DNA of 64,000 nucleotides from Bradyrhizobium sp. WSM3983 (lineage in GTDB: Bacteria; Pseudomonadota; Alphaproteobacteria; Rhizobiales; Xanthobacteraceae). Below, in pieces: positions 16,820-26,595 of this stretch. The notes beneath the pieces were generated by a model. That model was not told where the DNA came from. It did not search any database and saw only the letters and a list, made by a program, of their open reading frames with translations. How positions within the stretch are numbered: position 1 is the stretch's first letter; every line of letters begins with the position of its first letter. Location: assembly GCF_000473045.1 (NCBI RefSeq), contig NZ_AXAY01000002.1:248001-312000 (forward strand). Direction: 5' to 3'. Both the position numbers and the translations under genes were made by a program.

Positions 16820-18286
16820 TTATTTTGGTCCCCAGGGCGAAAATCCGTCGCTCAAGGTCTGCATGAAGGCGACAAGAGCATTTTCTTCGGTGTCGGATAG
16901 TCCCAGATTTCCGACCTTGCTCTTGTTCATATTCTCGGCCGATTCCGGGGCCGGCCAGCAGCCGGAGCGCTCGCGTGGATCGTGGGGCTCGCAACGAGGC
17001 AGCGCGTCGCGCGTGTTGTAGAAGTGCACGATCTCCTTCAGGCTCTTGAAGTAGCCGTTGTGGGCGTAGGCCTTGACGAAATCGGGGCTTGGCCGCTTGT
17101 CGACATTGCGCAGCGTCGGCGTCTGAAATCGGCTGCGGTTCTGTTGCTCGAGCGGCTTCCAGCGGGTGTCGACGGCCGAGGGTTGGCTGAGCGGGTGACC
17201 GTTGCCAAGAAATCCGCCGACGCCAGGATCGACGAAGGACGATCCCTTCTTGTTGGCGACATAGCCGCGCTCATCCGCAACCCCCTCGGCATAGTAAGGC
17301 AAGTCGGAATTGGCCGGTGTTCCAATGTTGGAGGCCGTGAAGTCCGTAAACAGCGGATCTTCCCCCGGGCCGCCATCGCGATGGCAGCCGTTGCACTGCG
17401 CCTTGCCGCGAAACAAGTCGTAGCCCTGCTGCTCTTCCGGCGTGAACTGCGCCTTCCCCGCGAGCACGGCATCATATTTTGACGAGAACGCCGTGACCTC
17501 GTGCGAAGCCTCGTAACCTGCGATCGATAGCGCCATCTGATCGAACGTGGCGGCCGCGCGGCCGCGATCGACGGGGCCGAGATGAACAGGCGCCGGGTCG
17601 TCGGCGGGCGGCGGACCGGGATTGTTGCAGACATCCTCCGTGTTGGCGGGCCAAGTCATGGCGAATGCCTGCAGGCCCCAGACGGCTTCGAACAGGCCGC
17701 GATAGGGACGCTGTGAGGCCCGGTACACCGCGCAGGCGATGTCAGGGAGACCCATTTCGACCGGGTTGGTCGGCGGGCCCTCGGCCTGTTCGGCCGCCGG
17801 ATTGCCGAGGCGGCGTCCTGTTGCACGCATGTCCCAGAAGTTGCCGCCGACGAGATCGCCCTGGCCCTCGTTGTAGTGGAGGACGGGAGAGAGCGGCGCG
17901 TAGGTATGGGTCTGCGGTTTGCGCTCGCTGAAGCGGGTGCGCACCGAGCCGGGATACGAGCCGGTCGTCCGGTTGAGTTCCGAGATCGGACCGGTAAAGC
18001 CGGTCTCCGGCATGTGGCAGAAGGCGCAAGCCTCGTTGCGGTTGACCGACAGCTCCTTGTCGAAGAGCAGCAGCTTGCCGAGCAGCTCGATCTGCTGCAC
18101 CTGATTGTCCGGCGGTGACGGAAGCCGCTCCAGCGTTTCCGCTTCGATTCGATCGATCTCGGCTTCGACGCGCGCGATCTCGCGGAGCACGCCGGGTGAT
18201 AGAGATGAACCTTCGCTGACGGCTTGCGAGCTCAGTCCGAAGAGGGCAATGGCCGTGACGGCCAACCGAGCAACCTTGGAGGTCAT
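16820..18286 (-). CDS. Dihaem cytochrome c peroxidase-family protein
   Basis: 488 residues with a signal peptide (MTSKVARLAVTAIALFGLSSQAVS). Two haem c motifs CxxCH are present: CAFCH after LLLFDKELSVNRNEA, and CNGCH after YDLFRGKAQ, as in CcpA/MauG-type peroxidases. Conserved RNVDKRPSPDFVKAYAHNGYFKSLKEIVHFYNTRD near the C-terminus is the typical T.T.LRN....YMHNG..KSL..VV.FYN region. The expected reaction is reduction of H2O2 in the periplasm with electrons from c-type cytochromes, or MauG-like protein oxidation. The insertion between the haem domains (PPADDPAPVHLGPVDRG) is long. The gene stands alone; no maturation gene is adjacent. Confidence 0.85.
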   Translation of the reverse strand: MTSKVARLAVTAIALFGLSSQAVSEGSSLSPGVLREIARVEAEIDRIEAETLERLPSPPDNQVQQIELLGKLLLFDKELSVNRNEACAFCHMPETGFTGPISELNRTTGSYPGSVRTRFSERKPQTHTYAPLSPVLHYNEGQGDLVGGNFWDMRATGRRLGNPAAEQAEGPPTNPVEMGLPDIACAVYRASQRPYRGLFEAVWGLQAFAMTWPANTEDVCNNPGPPPADDPAPVHLGPVDRGRAAATFDQMALSIAGYEASHEVTAFSSKYDAVLAGKAQFTPEEQQGYDLFRGKAQCNGCHRDGGPGEDPLFTDFTASNIGTPANSDLPYYAEGVADERGYVANKKGSSFVDPGVGGFLGNGHPLSQPSAVDTRWKPLEQQNRSRFQTPTLRNVDKRPSPDFVKAYAHNGYFKSLKEIVHFYNTRDALPRCEPHDPRERSGCWPAPESAENMNKSKVGNLGLSDTEENALVAFMQTLSDGFSPWGPK

Positions 18287-18541
18287 GTCTTCTCCGCGAT
18301 ACCCCCACGTGATCGGTATGAAAGTCGCGAGGTCACTCCGAGAAGCTTAGGGCGGCCGGATGATCAGGTCCAATTGCAATGGGATATGATTGCGATCAGG
18401 AAATCTGATGAAACTCGCATCTCCCTAAGGCAGCTCGGATTTTTGAACGCTCGTTACGCCCCTCACATTCTCTTGCCGAAGTCGTGAAGATGCCCGGGCC
18501 GCCAGCGAACCGCTCATGACGGCGATCAATAGGAGTTGCGC

Positions 18542-18568
18542 ATTGATCCATACCTGAATTGGATCAAT
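18542..18568. promoter_or_regulatory. 9+9 bp inverted repeat upstream of the TRAP operon
   Basis: ATTGATCCA (18542-18550) and TGGATCAAT (18560-18568) are perfect inverted arms with a 9-bp spacer, about 235 bp upstream of the TRAP binding-protein start. The length and symmetry suit an operator of a dimeric HTH regulator. The rest of 18287-18801 shows no convincing gene on either strand; open frames there look like chance translations. Confidence 0.4.
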
Positions 18569-18801
18569 TCGCCTCCATCGCCGGCAATGGGCTTTGCGGT
18601 CCACCAAGCTGTCGCTTGCGCAACCGGAAACATCGACAAGCATAGGCTCTCGCTTCGGTTTCTGCCGAAGCACCGCTTGCTCGAGCCGTCGCGCAAGCGC
18701 CGGCCGCGACCCTTGCCTGCGCAGTTGCTTTGGCCATACAGTCGAGCCAACACGCCGCGACCATGATCGCGGCGAACAAAAATAATCGGGGAGACCGCAC
18801 C

Positions 18802-19833
18802 ATGACTATCGTGCCCGTCAGCCGTCGCACGTTCATCAAGTCGTCGACGGCACTGACCGCCGGCCTTGTGCTCTCTCCCGCCATCATCGGCCGCGCCGAA
18901 GCCGCCACGCTGAAGCTGAAATGCTCCTCCTCGCTGCCGAACGATCCCAAATTCGCCAACGGCCGTGTCTACTACGACAACCTCGTCAAGAATTTGAAAG
19001 GCAACGGGCTCGGCGAGCAGGTCGATGTCGCCTTCTTCCCGGACAACCAGCTGGGTCAGGAAATCGACGTCATCAATTCGGTGAAGCTCGGCGTCATCGA
19101 CCTCATGGTGTCGGGCTCGTCGATCTCGGCCAATCTGGTGCCGTTGGTCGGCACCTATGACCTCGGCTTTCTGTTCTCGAGCTTCCCGCAGCAGACCAAG
19201 GCGTTCGACGCCGGTGCCGCCAAGCCGATCGAGGACGCGCTGCTCAAGGGCAGCAACATCCGCATCATCGCCTGGGCCTATAATTTCGGCTCGCGCAGCG
19301 TTTTCGCCAAGAAGCAGGTGAAGACGCCGGAGGATCTCGCCGGTCTCAAGATCCGCACCCTGCCGAATCCCGTCATCACGGAATGCCTGCGGCTGATGGG
19401 CGCCGCTGCGACGCCGCTCGCGTTCGGCGAAATCTACACGGCACTGCAGGCCGGCGTGCTTGATGGCCTCGAGCACGATCCGCCGACGATCCTCGCCAGC
19501 AAGTTCTTCGAAACCGCGAAATTCTATGCGCTGACGCAGCACAATTTCTCGCCGCTCGCGATCTACTTCAGCGACACGACGTTCAACCGCATGGATCCGA
19601 AGCTGCGCGAGGGTTTTCTCGACGCCGCGAAGAAGGCCGCGGTCGACACGCGCACCCATGGGCTCGCGGTCGAGAAGGAGGCGCTGGCGGCCTTGACCGA
19701 GAAGGGCGTGACGGTGGCTGAATGCGACCGCGAGGCGTTCAAGAAGCGTGTCGCACCGCAGACCGAGAACTTCATCAAGGCGCGGCCGGAGTCCAAGGCA
19801 GTCATCGACATCATTCGTTCGACGCAAGCCTGA
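18802..19833 (+). CDS. TRAP transporter substrate-binding protein (DctP family)
   Basis: 343 residues from ATG 18802, with GGGGAGA upstream. The N-terminus VPVSRRTFIKSSTALTAG is a twin-arginine (Tat) signal, unusual but known for DctP proteins that bind cofactors or fold in the cytoplasm. The mature part shows PNDPKFANGRVYYDNLVKNL, GEQVDVAFFPDNQLGQEIDVINSVKLGVIDLM, and the conserved Arg region LAGLKIRTLPNPVITECLRLMGAAATPLAFGEIYTALQAGVLDGLEH. This captures a carboxylate in the periplasm and passes it to the fused QM membrane protein, whose start follows one base after this stop. Substrate is a 2-hydroxy- or keto-acid by inference from the neighbouring dehydrogenase. Confidence 0.88.
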   Translation: MTIVPVSRRTFIKSSTALTAGLVLSPAIIGRAEAATLKLKCSSSLPNDPKFANGRVYYDNLVKNLKGNGLGEQVDVAFFPDNQLGQEIDVINSVKLGVIDLMVSGSSISANLVPLVGTYDLGFLFSSFPQQTKAFDAGAAKPIEDALLKGSNIRIIAWAYNFGSRSVFAKKQVKTPEDLAGLKIRTLPNPVITECLRLMGAAATPLAFGEIYTALQAGVLDGLEHDPPTILASKFFETAKFYALTQHNFSPLAIYFSDTTFNRMDPKLREGFLDAAKKAAVDTRTHGLAVEKEALAALTEKGVTVAECDREAFKKRVAPQTENFIKARPESKAVIDIIRSTQA

Positions 19834-19834
19834 G

Positions 19835-21709
19835 ATGGCCAAATCTGAGTTGGCGATGACGGAAGCCTTGCCACTCTCGGGCGGTCGAAACGGGAGCATC
19901 GCCCTTCTGCTTCGCGTGAGTGACGCGATCGCGGCCATCCTTCTGGCCGCTGATCTCGCTGTCGTCTGTGGCTCCGTGCTGCTGCGCTTCTTCTTCAACG
20001 CGCCGGTCGAATGGTCGGATGACGTCGCGCGCGGATTGATGGTCGGATCGGCCTTCTTCGGTGCGGCAAGTGCGCTGGCGCGCGGCGAGAATGTCGGCGT
20101 GTCCTTCTTCCGCGATCTGTTGGCCCTGCGGCTGCGCAGCCTGGTCGACGCCGCCAGCGCCGTGCTTGTGGTGTTGATCTCCGGCTACGTCGCCTACAAC
20201 GCCATCAAGCTCGGATCATTGACGGCGGGGCAGACCACCGGCTCAGGCCTGCCGCTGGAGCTCACCTTCTACCCGATGGGCATCGGCGCGCTGTTCATGA
20301 CGGTGTTCGCGATCGACCACCTCTGCGCAAGGCCGCTTTCTGACCTCGTCAGAGGCCTCGTTGCAGTCGCCGTGGTGACCGGCCTCTATCTAGCCTGGGA
20401 CTATCTGTCGCCGTCCTCGGTGCCGTCCGCGGGCACGCTGATGCTGATCGGCTTTTTCGCCACGCTATTCGGCGGCTTGCCGATCGGCTTTGCGCTGGCG
20501 CTCGCCGCGCTGATCTTCATCTGGGTCGAGGGCGCGCTGCCCGGCGTCATCTTCGCCCAGCAGATGGCGCGCGGCATCGACAATTTCGTGCTGCTCGCGA
20601 TTCCGTTCTTCATCCTCGTCGGCTACCTCATGGAAGCCAACGGCATGTCGGTGCGCCTGATCGAGCTGCTGCAGCGCGCGGTGGGGCGCATGCGCGGCGG
20701 CCTGAATGTCGTGATGGTGGCCTCGATGGTGCTGTTCTCCGGCATCTCCGGCTCGAAGATGGCCGATGTCGCGGCCGTCGGCTCCGTGCTGATTCCGGCG
20801 GCGCGCCGCTCGAAGCAGAATCCGGGCAGCGCGGTGGCATTGCTCGCGGCGTCCGCGGTGATGGCGGAGACCATTCCGCCCTGCATCAACCTGATCATTC
20901 TGGGTTTTGTCGCGAACCTGTCGATCGGCGGCCTGTTCATGGCAGGGCTGCTGCCGGCCGCGCTGATGGCGGCGGTCCTGATCGTCTTCTCCATCATCTT
21001 CGGCAAGCCGCCGGCGGATGCCGAGGCGGTCGAGCCGCAGATGCCGGTCTCAGGCCTGTGGAGCGGCGCGATCGCTTCATTCGGCCTGATCTTCATGATC
21101 TTCTTTGGTTTCAAGAGCGGCTTTGCCACGGCGACCGAGATCTCGGCGTTCGCGGTCGCTTACGCGCTCATCGTCGGAAGTGTCGTGTTCCGCGAGCTCA
21201 GCTTCAAATCGGCCACGCACAGTTTCGTCCAGGCGGCGACGCGCGCGGGGCTGGTGCTGTTTATCGTCGCCGCCGCGCAATCGCTGGCGTTCACGCTGAC
21301 CTTGCAGCAGGTGCCGCATGCGGTCGGCGATTTCATGCTGGGACTGTCCAAAACGAGCGGCACCTGGCTGTTCATCCTGCTCGCGATCGCCGTGCTGATC
21401 GTGATGGGCTCGGTGCTGGAAGGTGCGGCTGCGCTCATCATCTTCGGGCCTCTGCTCCTGCCGGTCGCGGTGCAGCTCGGCATCGATCCCCTGCATTTCG
21501 GTGTCGTGCTGGTGATTGCGATGGGCGTCGGCCTGTTCGCGCCGCCGCTCGGGCTCGGGCTCTACGGCGCCTGTTTGATCGGCAACGTGCCGATCGAGCA
21601 GACGGTGAAGCCGATCCTGGGCTATCTTGGCCTGTTGTTTCTCTGCCTGCTCGTCATCGCCTTCGTGCCATGGCTGAGCACCGCCTTGCCGCGCGCGTTC
21701 GGCTACTGA
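19835..21709 (+). CDS. TRAP transporter fused permease (DctQ-DctM)
   Basis: 624 residues from ATG 19835, one base after the DctP stop, so coupling is likely. The first about 190 residues are a DctQ-type small subunit with four helices (VSDAIAAILLAADLAVVCGSVLLRFFFNAPVEWSDDVARGLMV). From about residue 195 the DctM large subunit follows, with FFATLFGGLPIGFALALAALIFIW, LLAIPFFILVGYLMEANGMSVRLIEL, SGISGSKMADVAAVGSVLIPAA and GLFAPPLGLGLYGACLIG. Together these are a sodium-driven carboxylate importer in the inner membrane. The fusion of Q and M is a known variant and saves one partner. Confidence 0.9.
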   Translation: MAKSELAMTEALPLSGGRNGSIALLLRVSDAIAAILLAADLAVVCGSVLLRFFFNAPVEWSDDVARGLMVGSAFFGAASALARGENVGVSFFRDLLALRLRSLVDAASAVLVVLISGYVAYNAIKLGSLTAGQTTGSGLPLELTFYPMGIGALFMTVFAIDHLCARPLSDLVRGLVAVAVVTGLYLAWDYLSPSSVPSAGTLMLIGFFATLFGGLPIGFALALAALIFIWVEGALPGVIFAQQMARGIDNFVLLAIPFFILVGYLMEANGMSVRLIELLQRAVGRMRGGLNVVMVASMVLFSGISGSKMADVAAVGSVLIPAARRSKQNPGSAVALLAASAVMAETIPPCINLIILGFVANLSIGGLFMAGLLPAALMAAVLIVFSIIFGKPPADAEAVEPQMPVSGLWSGAIASFGLIFMIFFGFKSGFATATEISAFAVAYALIVGSVVFRELSFKSATHSFVQAATRAGLVLFIVAAAQSLAFTLTLQQVPHAVGDFMLGLSKTSGTWLFILLAIAVLIVMGSVLEGAAALIIFGPLLLPVAVQLGIDPLHFGVVLVIAMGVGLFAPPLGLGLYGACLIGNVPIEQTVKPILGYLGLLFLCLLVIAFVPWLSTALPRAFGY

Positions 21710-21721
21710 GGGAGTGTTGCC

Positions 21722-22699
21722 GTGAAAGTCCTGCTGGCCCACACGCCGGAGATGCGCCGCAATTATTACGGCGATCGCAGCCTGAACGGCTTGCGCGCAA
21801 TTGCGGACGTGATCCTGCACGAGGGTGACCAGGCGCTCGATTCCGCGAACCTCGTGAACGCGGCAAAGGACGTCGACATCATTGTCGCCGACCGCATGAC
21901 CGAGGGCCGCGGCGAGATCTTTGCACAACTGCCGCGCCTGCGTGCCTTCGTCCGCTGCGCTGTCGATATCCGCAACGTCGATGTCGAGGCCGCCTCGCAA
22001 GCCGGCGTGCTGGTGACCCGCGCCGGTCCCGGCTTCGTGCAGGCGGTCGCCGAGCTCGCGGTCGGCTACATGGTCGATCTGTCGCGCGGCGTGTCGCGGG
22101 CCACAGCCGACTACCAGGCCGGCCGCAAACCGGAGGCGCGGATGGGCCGCCAGCTCGCGGGCAGCAAGATCGGCATCATCGGTTATGGCAGCATCGGGCG
22201 TTACCTCGCCGAGATCGCCAAGGTCATGCGCATGGAGGTGCTGGTCTCCGATCCCTTCGCGACCGTCAGCGACAGCGCGATCAAGCAGGTCGGCCTCGAC
22301 GAACTCCTGGCGGCTTCCGACTATGTCGTCTGCCTCGCGATTGCCAATGAGCAGACCGAGAAGCTGATCGGGGAGGCTGCGCTGGCGCGCATGCAGAAGC
22401 ATGCCGTCTTCATCAATCTCTCGCGCGGCAATCTCGTCGACGAGGCCGCCCTCGCGAAGGCGCTGCTGGAGAACCGCATCGCCGGTGCGGCGATGGATGT
22501 CGGCCGCGCCCCGGACCAGATGCCGACGCCGGAGCTGGCAAAACTTCCCAACGTCGTCGCCACACCACATGTGGGCGGGCTGACGCCGCAGGCGATCGAA
22601 TACCAGTCGCTGGAGACGGTGCGGCAGGTCGACGCCATCATCAAGGGCGAGGCGCCTCAGGGCGCCGTCAACGCCGAGCGCTGGGCGCGGCGTCCCTGA
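21722..22699 (+). CDS. D-isomer-specific 2-hydroxyacid dehydrogenase
   Basis: 325 residues from GTG 21722, 12 bp after the TRAP permease. The NAD-binding domain is seen in GSKIGIIGYGSIGRYLAEIAKVMRMEVLVSDPFAT (GxGxxG plus acidic Asp), and catalytic residues in FINLSRGNLVDEAALAKAL and VATPHVGGLTPQAIEYQSLE (the His of the PH..G motif). It reduces 2-ketoacids or oxidises D-2-hydroxyacids with NAD(P)H. Placed in the TRAP operon, it probably processes the imported acid; no hydroxypyruvate-specific feature can be claimed. Confidence 0.85.
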   Translation: MKVLLAHTPEMRRNYYGDRSLNGLRAIADVILHEGDQALDSANLVNAAKDVDIIVADRMTEGRGEIFAQLPRLRAFVRCAVDIRNVDVEAASQAGVLVTRAGPGFVQAVAELAVGYMVDLSRGVSRATADYQAGRKPEARMGRQLAGSKIGIIGYGSIGRYLAEIAKVMRMEVLVSDPFATVSDSAIKQVGLDELLAASDYVVCLAIANEQTEKLIGEAALARMQKHAVFINLSRGNLVDEAALAKALLENRIAGAAMDVGRAPDQMPTPELAKLPNVVATPHVGGLTPQAIEYQSLETVRQVDAIIKGEAPQGAVNAERWARRP

Positions 22700-22705
22700 A
22701 CGGCC

Positions 22706-23872
22706 CTACAGCCGATCGATCGCCCGGAACGTCCCGTCCTTCTGGATCACCGTCAAGAACACCTTTGGCGGCGTCTCGATGGCGCGGATGCCGACGGTGA
22801 CGATGCTGCCGCTGATGTCGAAGCGGCCGACGTCTTGGATGGCGCGCAGCAGCCCCGCGCGTGTCGGGTTCGGTCCGGCTTTTTCCAGCGCGGCAGCGGC
22901 GAGGCGTCCGGAGAGATAGCCTTCGAGCGAAACGAAGTCCGGCGCCAGCGTCGGGTCGAATGCCGTCTGCGCCGCCTGATAGTCGGCGACGAGCTTGATC
23001 GAACGATCCCAGGGAAACGGCACGACCTGCGCGACGACGACGCCTTCGCCTTCGGGGCCGAGCTCATTGGCGAGCGCGGTGGCGCCGACGAAGGAAATGT
23101 TGGCGAAGGTTGGATAGACACCGTTGCGATGCGCGAGCTTGATGAACTCGGCGCTCGGACCATAAGTGCCGACCATGACGATCGCCTCCGGCTCGGCGCG
23201 CTTGATGGTGCGCCAGGCCGAGCTGACGGCGCGGGTATTGCGCTCGAAGGTGCCTTCAGCGGCGAGCTCGAGGCCGCGCCTGGCAAGCGCGTTCTTCACG
23301 CCGGCGAGACCGTCACGGCCGAATGAGTCATCCTGGTAGAAGATGCCGATCCGGCTGAAGTGGCGATCCTCGGTGAGATGCTTGATGAGGGTCTCCGACT
23401 CCGCGCCATAGCTCGCGCGGATGTTCGCGACATTCGTCAGTTCGAGGTCGCGCAGGAATCCGGCGCCGCTGAAGGGCCCGATGAAGGGGATGTTACGGGC
23501 GCTCGTGATCGGGATCGTCGCCATCGCGGTCGGCGTGCCCACCGCGCCGATCAGCGCGAACACCTTGTCGTCCTCGATCAGCCGCAGCGTCTGCACCACC
23601 GAGCGATCCGGATCGTAGCCGTCGTCGCGGCTGATGAGTTGCAGCTTGCGGCCGTGGACGCCGCCCTTGGCGTTGATCTCGGTGAACGCCGCGACGATGC
23701 CATGCCGCAGGCGTTGCCCGAGCGCCGAAGACGGGCCTTCGAGGGCAGCCGCCTGCCCGAACAGGATTGCGTCCTCGCTGACGCCGACCTCCTCGCCTGT
23801 GGCCGCGCCCGTGGCCATGGCAAGCAGCGCAAAGCTCATGACGACGCGTAGCGCTGATCGAAATGGTCTCAT
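22706..23872 (-). CDS. ABC transporter periplasmic branched-chain/urea-type binding protein
   Basis: 388 residues from ATG 23872 (an upstream TTG at 23905 would add 11). A signal peptide MRPFRSALRVVMSFALLAMATGAATG is followed by a Peripla_BP_6 domain: EDAILFGQAAALEGPSSALGQRLRHGIVAAFTEINAKGGVHGRKLQLISRDDGYDPDRSV, FALIGAVGTPTAMATIP and GIFYQDDSFGRDGLAGVKNALARRGLELAAEGTFERNT. Type I binding proteins of this family capture amino acids, urea, or aromatic or small organic acids. No permease or ATPase genes accompany it, so it is an orphan or serves a system elsewhere; a sensory role is possible. It is convergent with the dehydrogenase gene. Confidence 0.85.
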   Translation of the reverse strand: MRPFRSALRVVMSFALLAMATGAATGEEVGVSEDAILFGQAAALEGPSSALGQRLRHGIVAAFTEINAKGGVHGRKLQLISRDDGYDPDRSVVQTLRLIEDDKVFALIGAVGTPTAMATIPITSARNIPFIGPFSGAGFLRDLELTNVANIRASYGAESETLIKHLTEDRHFSRIGIFYQDDSFGRDGLAGVKNALARRGLELAAEGTFERNTRAVSSAWRTIKRAEPEAIVMVGTYGPSAEFIKLAHRNGVYPTFANISFVGATALANELGPEGEGVVVAQVVPFPWDRSIKLVADYQAAQTAFDPTLAPDFVSLEGYLSGRLAAAALEKAGPNPTRAGLLRAIQDVGRFDISGSIVTVGIRAIETPPKVFLTVIQKDGTFRAIDRL

Positions 23873-24156
23873 CAGGAGGTTTTGCCGATGCAGGAGAAAT
23901 CGCAAGGAGCATAGCCGGGCAGCCTGAATAGCTCGCTAACCGGTGGCGGAGCGGCGCCCCGTAACATTCCGGGTAAATCCGGCAAATTGCCAGATAAAGC
24001 GGGCTTCTCCGCGCACTTCGTTAACTAAGCCCCGCAATGCGGATCAACCGGGGTCCGAAATTGTGCAGTTCTTAACCGCGGTCCTTGTCCGATAGTCCTG
24101 CGGGCCGCTCAACCACAAGTTCGGCCCGTCGCGAAGAGGGGACGGCGGTTTTGCGG

Positions 24157-26586
24157 ATGGGCGATCGGGATCAGAATGATCAGGATCGGAAAGGGGCGAC
24201 CGGTTGGTGGCGCGCTGCGCCGCTGCTCGGGCTCTATCGTCCTGCGCTCGTTGCGGCCGGCCTTGGTCTCCTGTTCTCGCTGGTCGGCGCGGCTGCGGTG
24301 GCGCGCTGGGAAGACCGCGTCAACAAGATCGAGTTCGAGAACGCGGCCGAGACCGAATCCATCGTCATGCAGAACGGCATGAGCGAATATATCAGCCGGC
24401 TCGTCGCGTTGCGGACCCTGTTCGAATCGACCAACGAGGAAATCACCCGCAGTGAGTTCGAGACCTTCAGCACCCGCCTGTTCGAGCGCCATCCGGGCAT
24501 GTTGCGCATCGCCTGGCTGCCGCGCGTCAACCGCAAGGAGCGGGCCGAGTACGAGGCCGGCGCAATCACGGATGGTGTCTCCGGCTATCGCATCAAGTCG
24601 CTCCACGGCGACAATTTCGCGGTGGCTCCCGAGAACGACGAATATTTTCCCGTGTTCTACTCGACCCAGCCGAAGACCTCGTCGGTGTACGGCATGGACC
24701 ATGGAAGCGTTCCGGAACGGCGCGTTGCACTCGACCGCGCACGCGACTACGACCGGATCGTTGCCATCCGCGCGCGCCTCTACGCAGAGCGTGAGACCGG
24801 CCGTCAGCCGGACGTGATTGTCTCCGTGCCAATCTATGCGAAGGGCACCTCGCGTGACACGGTCGCGGACCGTCGCCGCAATCTCGCGGGCTATGTCGTC
24901 GGGGTGTTCGATCTGCCGCTGCTGATGCAGGCCATTCGCGTGACGACCGGGGCGAACCCGGCGGTCAGCGTCAACATCTATCCACCCTTCACCGGACGCA
25001 TCGTCAGTCTCGAAGAGGCGGTGCCGGACTTCGCATCGGCGCCCAAGGCGCCCCAATCGATGCGCGATGTCGCGCAAGGCAGACACTGGTCGGGCGGCCT
25101 CAGGATCGGCGACGCCGATTGGCAGGTGCGGGCGGTTCCGACCGCCGGCGGCCCGCTGGAGACGACTTATGACCGCGCCGGCGCAGTCTTCATCGTCGGC
25201 ATATTGCTGACGTTGTCGCTGGCGACTTATCTGATGCTTGCGAGCCGCAATTCGCGGCGGTTGTCGCTGGCCAACCGGCGCGTGCTCGAGCTTGCGCAGA
25301 CCGACGTCCTGACCGGATTGCCGAACCGCGCCTTCTTCCTCGCCCGGCTCGAGGAGCTCAACAGCCAGTTGAAGGACGGCGGCCCGACCTTCTCGATCCT
25401 GATGCTCGATCTCGACCGCTTCAAGAACGTCAACGATTCCCTCGGTCACGGCGCCGGCGATGCGCTGCTGCGGCTGGTGGCGCAGCGGCTGAAATCCGCG
25501 GTGCGCGCGAGCGACGTGCTGGCGCGGCTCGGCGGCGACGAATTCGCCATCATCCAGGAAGGCTGCGAGGATCAGCGTGCCTGCTCGACCGAGCTGGCGG
25601 CGCGGGTCGCCAAGCTCGTGGCCGAGTCGTTCCTGCTGCCCGGGCATCGCGTCGAGATCGGCACCAGCATCGGCATCGCGATCGCGCCGGATCACGGCGG
25701 CGACCAGGAGCAACTGCTGAAGAAGGCCGACCTCGCGCTCTACCGCTCGAAATCGGCCGGCCGCAACTGCTTCACCATCTACGACGAGGCGATGTCGGCC
25801 GAGCTCGAGGCGCGCAACACGCTGGAAGGCGATCTGCGCGACGCCATCGCGCTCTGCCAGCTCGAAGTGCACTACCAGCCGTTCATGGACGCCAACACCA
25901 GCGTGCGGCGCGGCTTCGAGGCGCTGGTGCGCTGGCGGCATCCGACCCGCGGGCTGATCCCGCCGGATCAGTTCATCCCGCTCGCCGAGGAGACCGGCCT
26001 GATCGTGCCGCTCGGCGAATTCGTGCTGCGTCGCGCCTGCGCGGATGCGGCCACCTGGCCGTCCGATCTGATGGTCGCGGTGAACCTGTCGCCGATACAG
26101 TTCAAGGAAGCCGATCTGTTCGACGTCATCTGCGCGGCCCTGCGGGATTCCGGCCTGTCGCCGCAACGGCTCGAGATCGAGATCACCGAATCCGTCCTGC
26201 TCGAGCGCGGCGCCGAGAACCACGCTTTCATGGAGCGGCTCAAGCACATCGGCATCGAGCTTGCGCTCGACGATTTTGGCACCGGCTATTCCTCGCTCAG
26301 CTATCTCACCGCGTTTCCGTTCGACAAGATCAAGATCGACAAATCGTTCATCCGCAACCTCACGCACCAGCCGCGCTCTTCCGCCATCATCTCCTCGATC
26401 GTGACGCTGGCGCGCGGGCTCGACATGTCGGTCACCGCCGAGGGCGTCGAGGCGGCTGAGGAGTTCGAGCGGCTGAAGGCACTCGGCGTGAATTTTGCGC
26501 AAGGCTATCTGTTCGGCCGCCCGATGCCGATCGACCAGATCGAGCTCGACGAGCCCACCGAGCGTTCGCAGCGCGACGCCGCCTGA
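24157..26586 (+). CDS. CHASE-GGDEF-EAL c-di-GMP signalling protein
   Basis: 809 residues from ATG 24157 (a TTG at 24085 would add 24 residues). It carries one N-terminal transmembrane helix (LYRPALVAAGLGLLFSLVGAAAVA), a periplasmic CHASE domain (NAAETESIVMQNGMSEYISRLVALRTLF, FERHPGMLRIAWLPRVNRKERAEYE, VYGMDHGSVPERRVALDRARD), a second helix (AVFIVGILLTLSLATYLMLAS), then a GGDEF domain with intact RLGGDEFAI and an EAL domain with GFEALVRWRHPTRG and DDFGTGYSSLSYL. Both catalytic motifs look intact, so it can be a diguanylate cyclase, a phosphodiesterase or bifunctional. The CHASE part senses a small periplasmic ligand. Confidence 0.92.
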   Translation: MGDRDQNDQDRKGATGWWRAAPLLGLYRPALVAAGLGLLFSLVGAAAVARWEDRVNKIEFENAAETESIVMQNGMSEYISRLVALRTLFESTNEEITRSEFETFSTRLFERHPGMLRIAWLPRVNRKERAEYEAGAITDGVSGYRIKSLHGDNFAVAPENDEYFPVFYSTQPKTSSVYGMDHGSVPERRVALDRARDYDRIVAIRARLYAERETGRQPDVIVSVPIYAKGTSRDTVADRRRNLAGYVVGVFDLPLLMQAIRVTTGANPAVSVNIYPPFTGRIVSLEEAVPDFASAPKAPQSMRDVAQGRHWSGGLRIGDADWQVRAVPTAGGPLETTYDRAGAVFIVGILLTLSLATYLMLASRNSRRLSLANRRVLELAQTDVLTGLPNRAFFLARLEELNSQLKDGGPTFSILMLDLDRFKNVNDSLGHGAGDALLRLVAQRLKSAVRASDVLARLGGDEFAIIQEGCEDQRACSTELAARVAKLVAESFLLPGHRVEIGTSIGIAIAPDHGGDQEQLLKKADLALYRSKSAGRNCFTIYDEAMSAELEARNTLEGDLRDAIALCQLEVHYQPFMDANTSVRRGFEALVRWRHPTRGLIPPDQFIPLAEETGLIVPLGEFVLRRACADAATWPSDLMVAVNLSPIQFKEADLFDVICAALRDSGLSPQRLEIEITESVLLERGAENHAFMERLKHIGIELALDDFGTGYSSLSYLTAFPFDKIKIDKSFIRNLTHQPRSSAIISSIVTLARGLDMSVTAEGVEAAEEFERLKALGVNFAQGYLFGRPMPIDQIELDEPTERSQRDAA

Positions 26587-26595
26587 GCGCGCGCC

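Noticed and set aside
18287..18801. Short frames (for example 18425-18673 minus) as genes in the gap before the TRAP operon
   Set aside because: Basic low-complexity translations with no ribosome site and no family likeness; only the inverted repeat at 18542 stands out.
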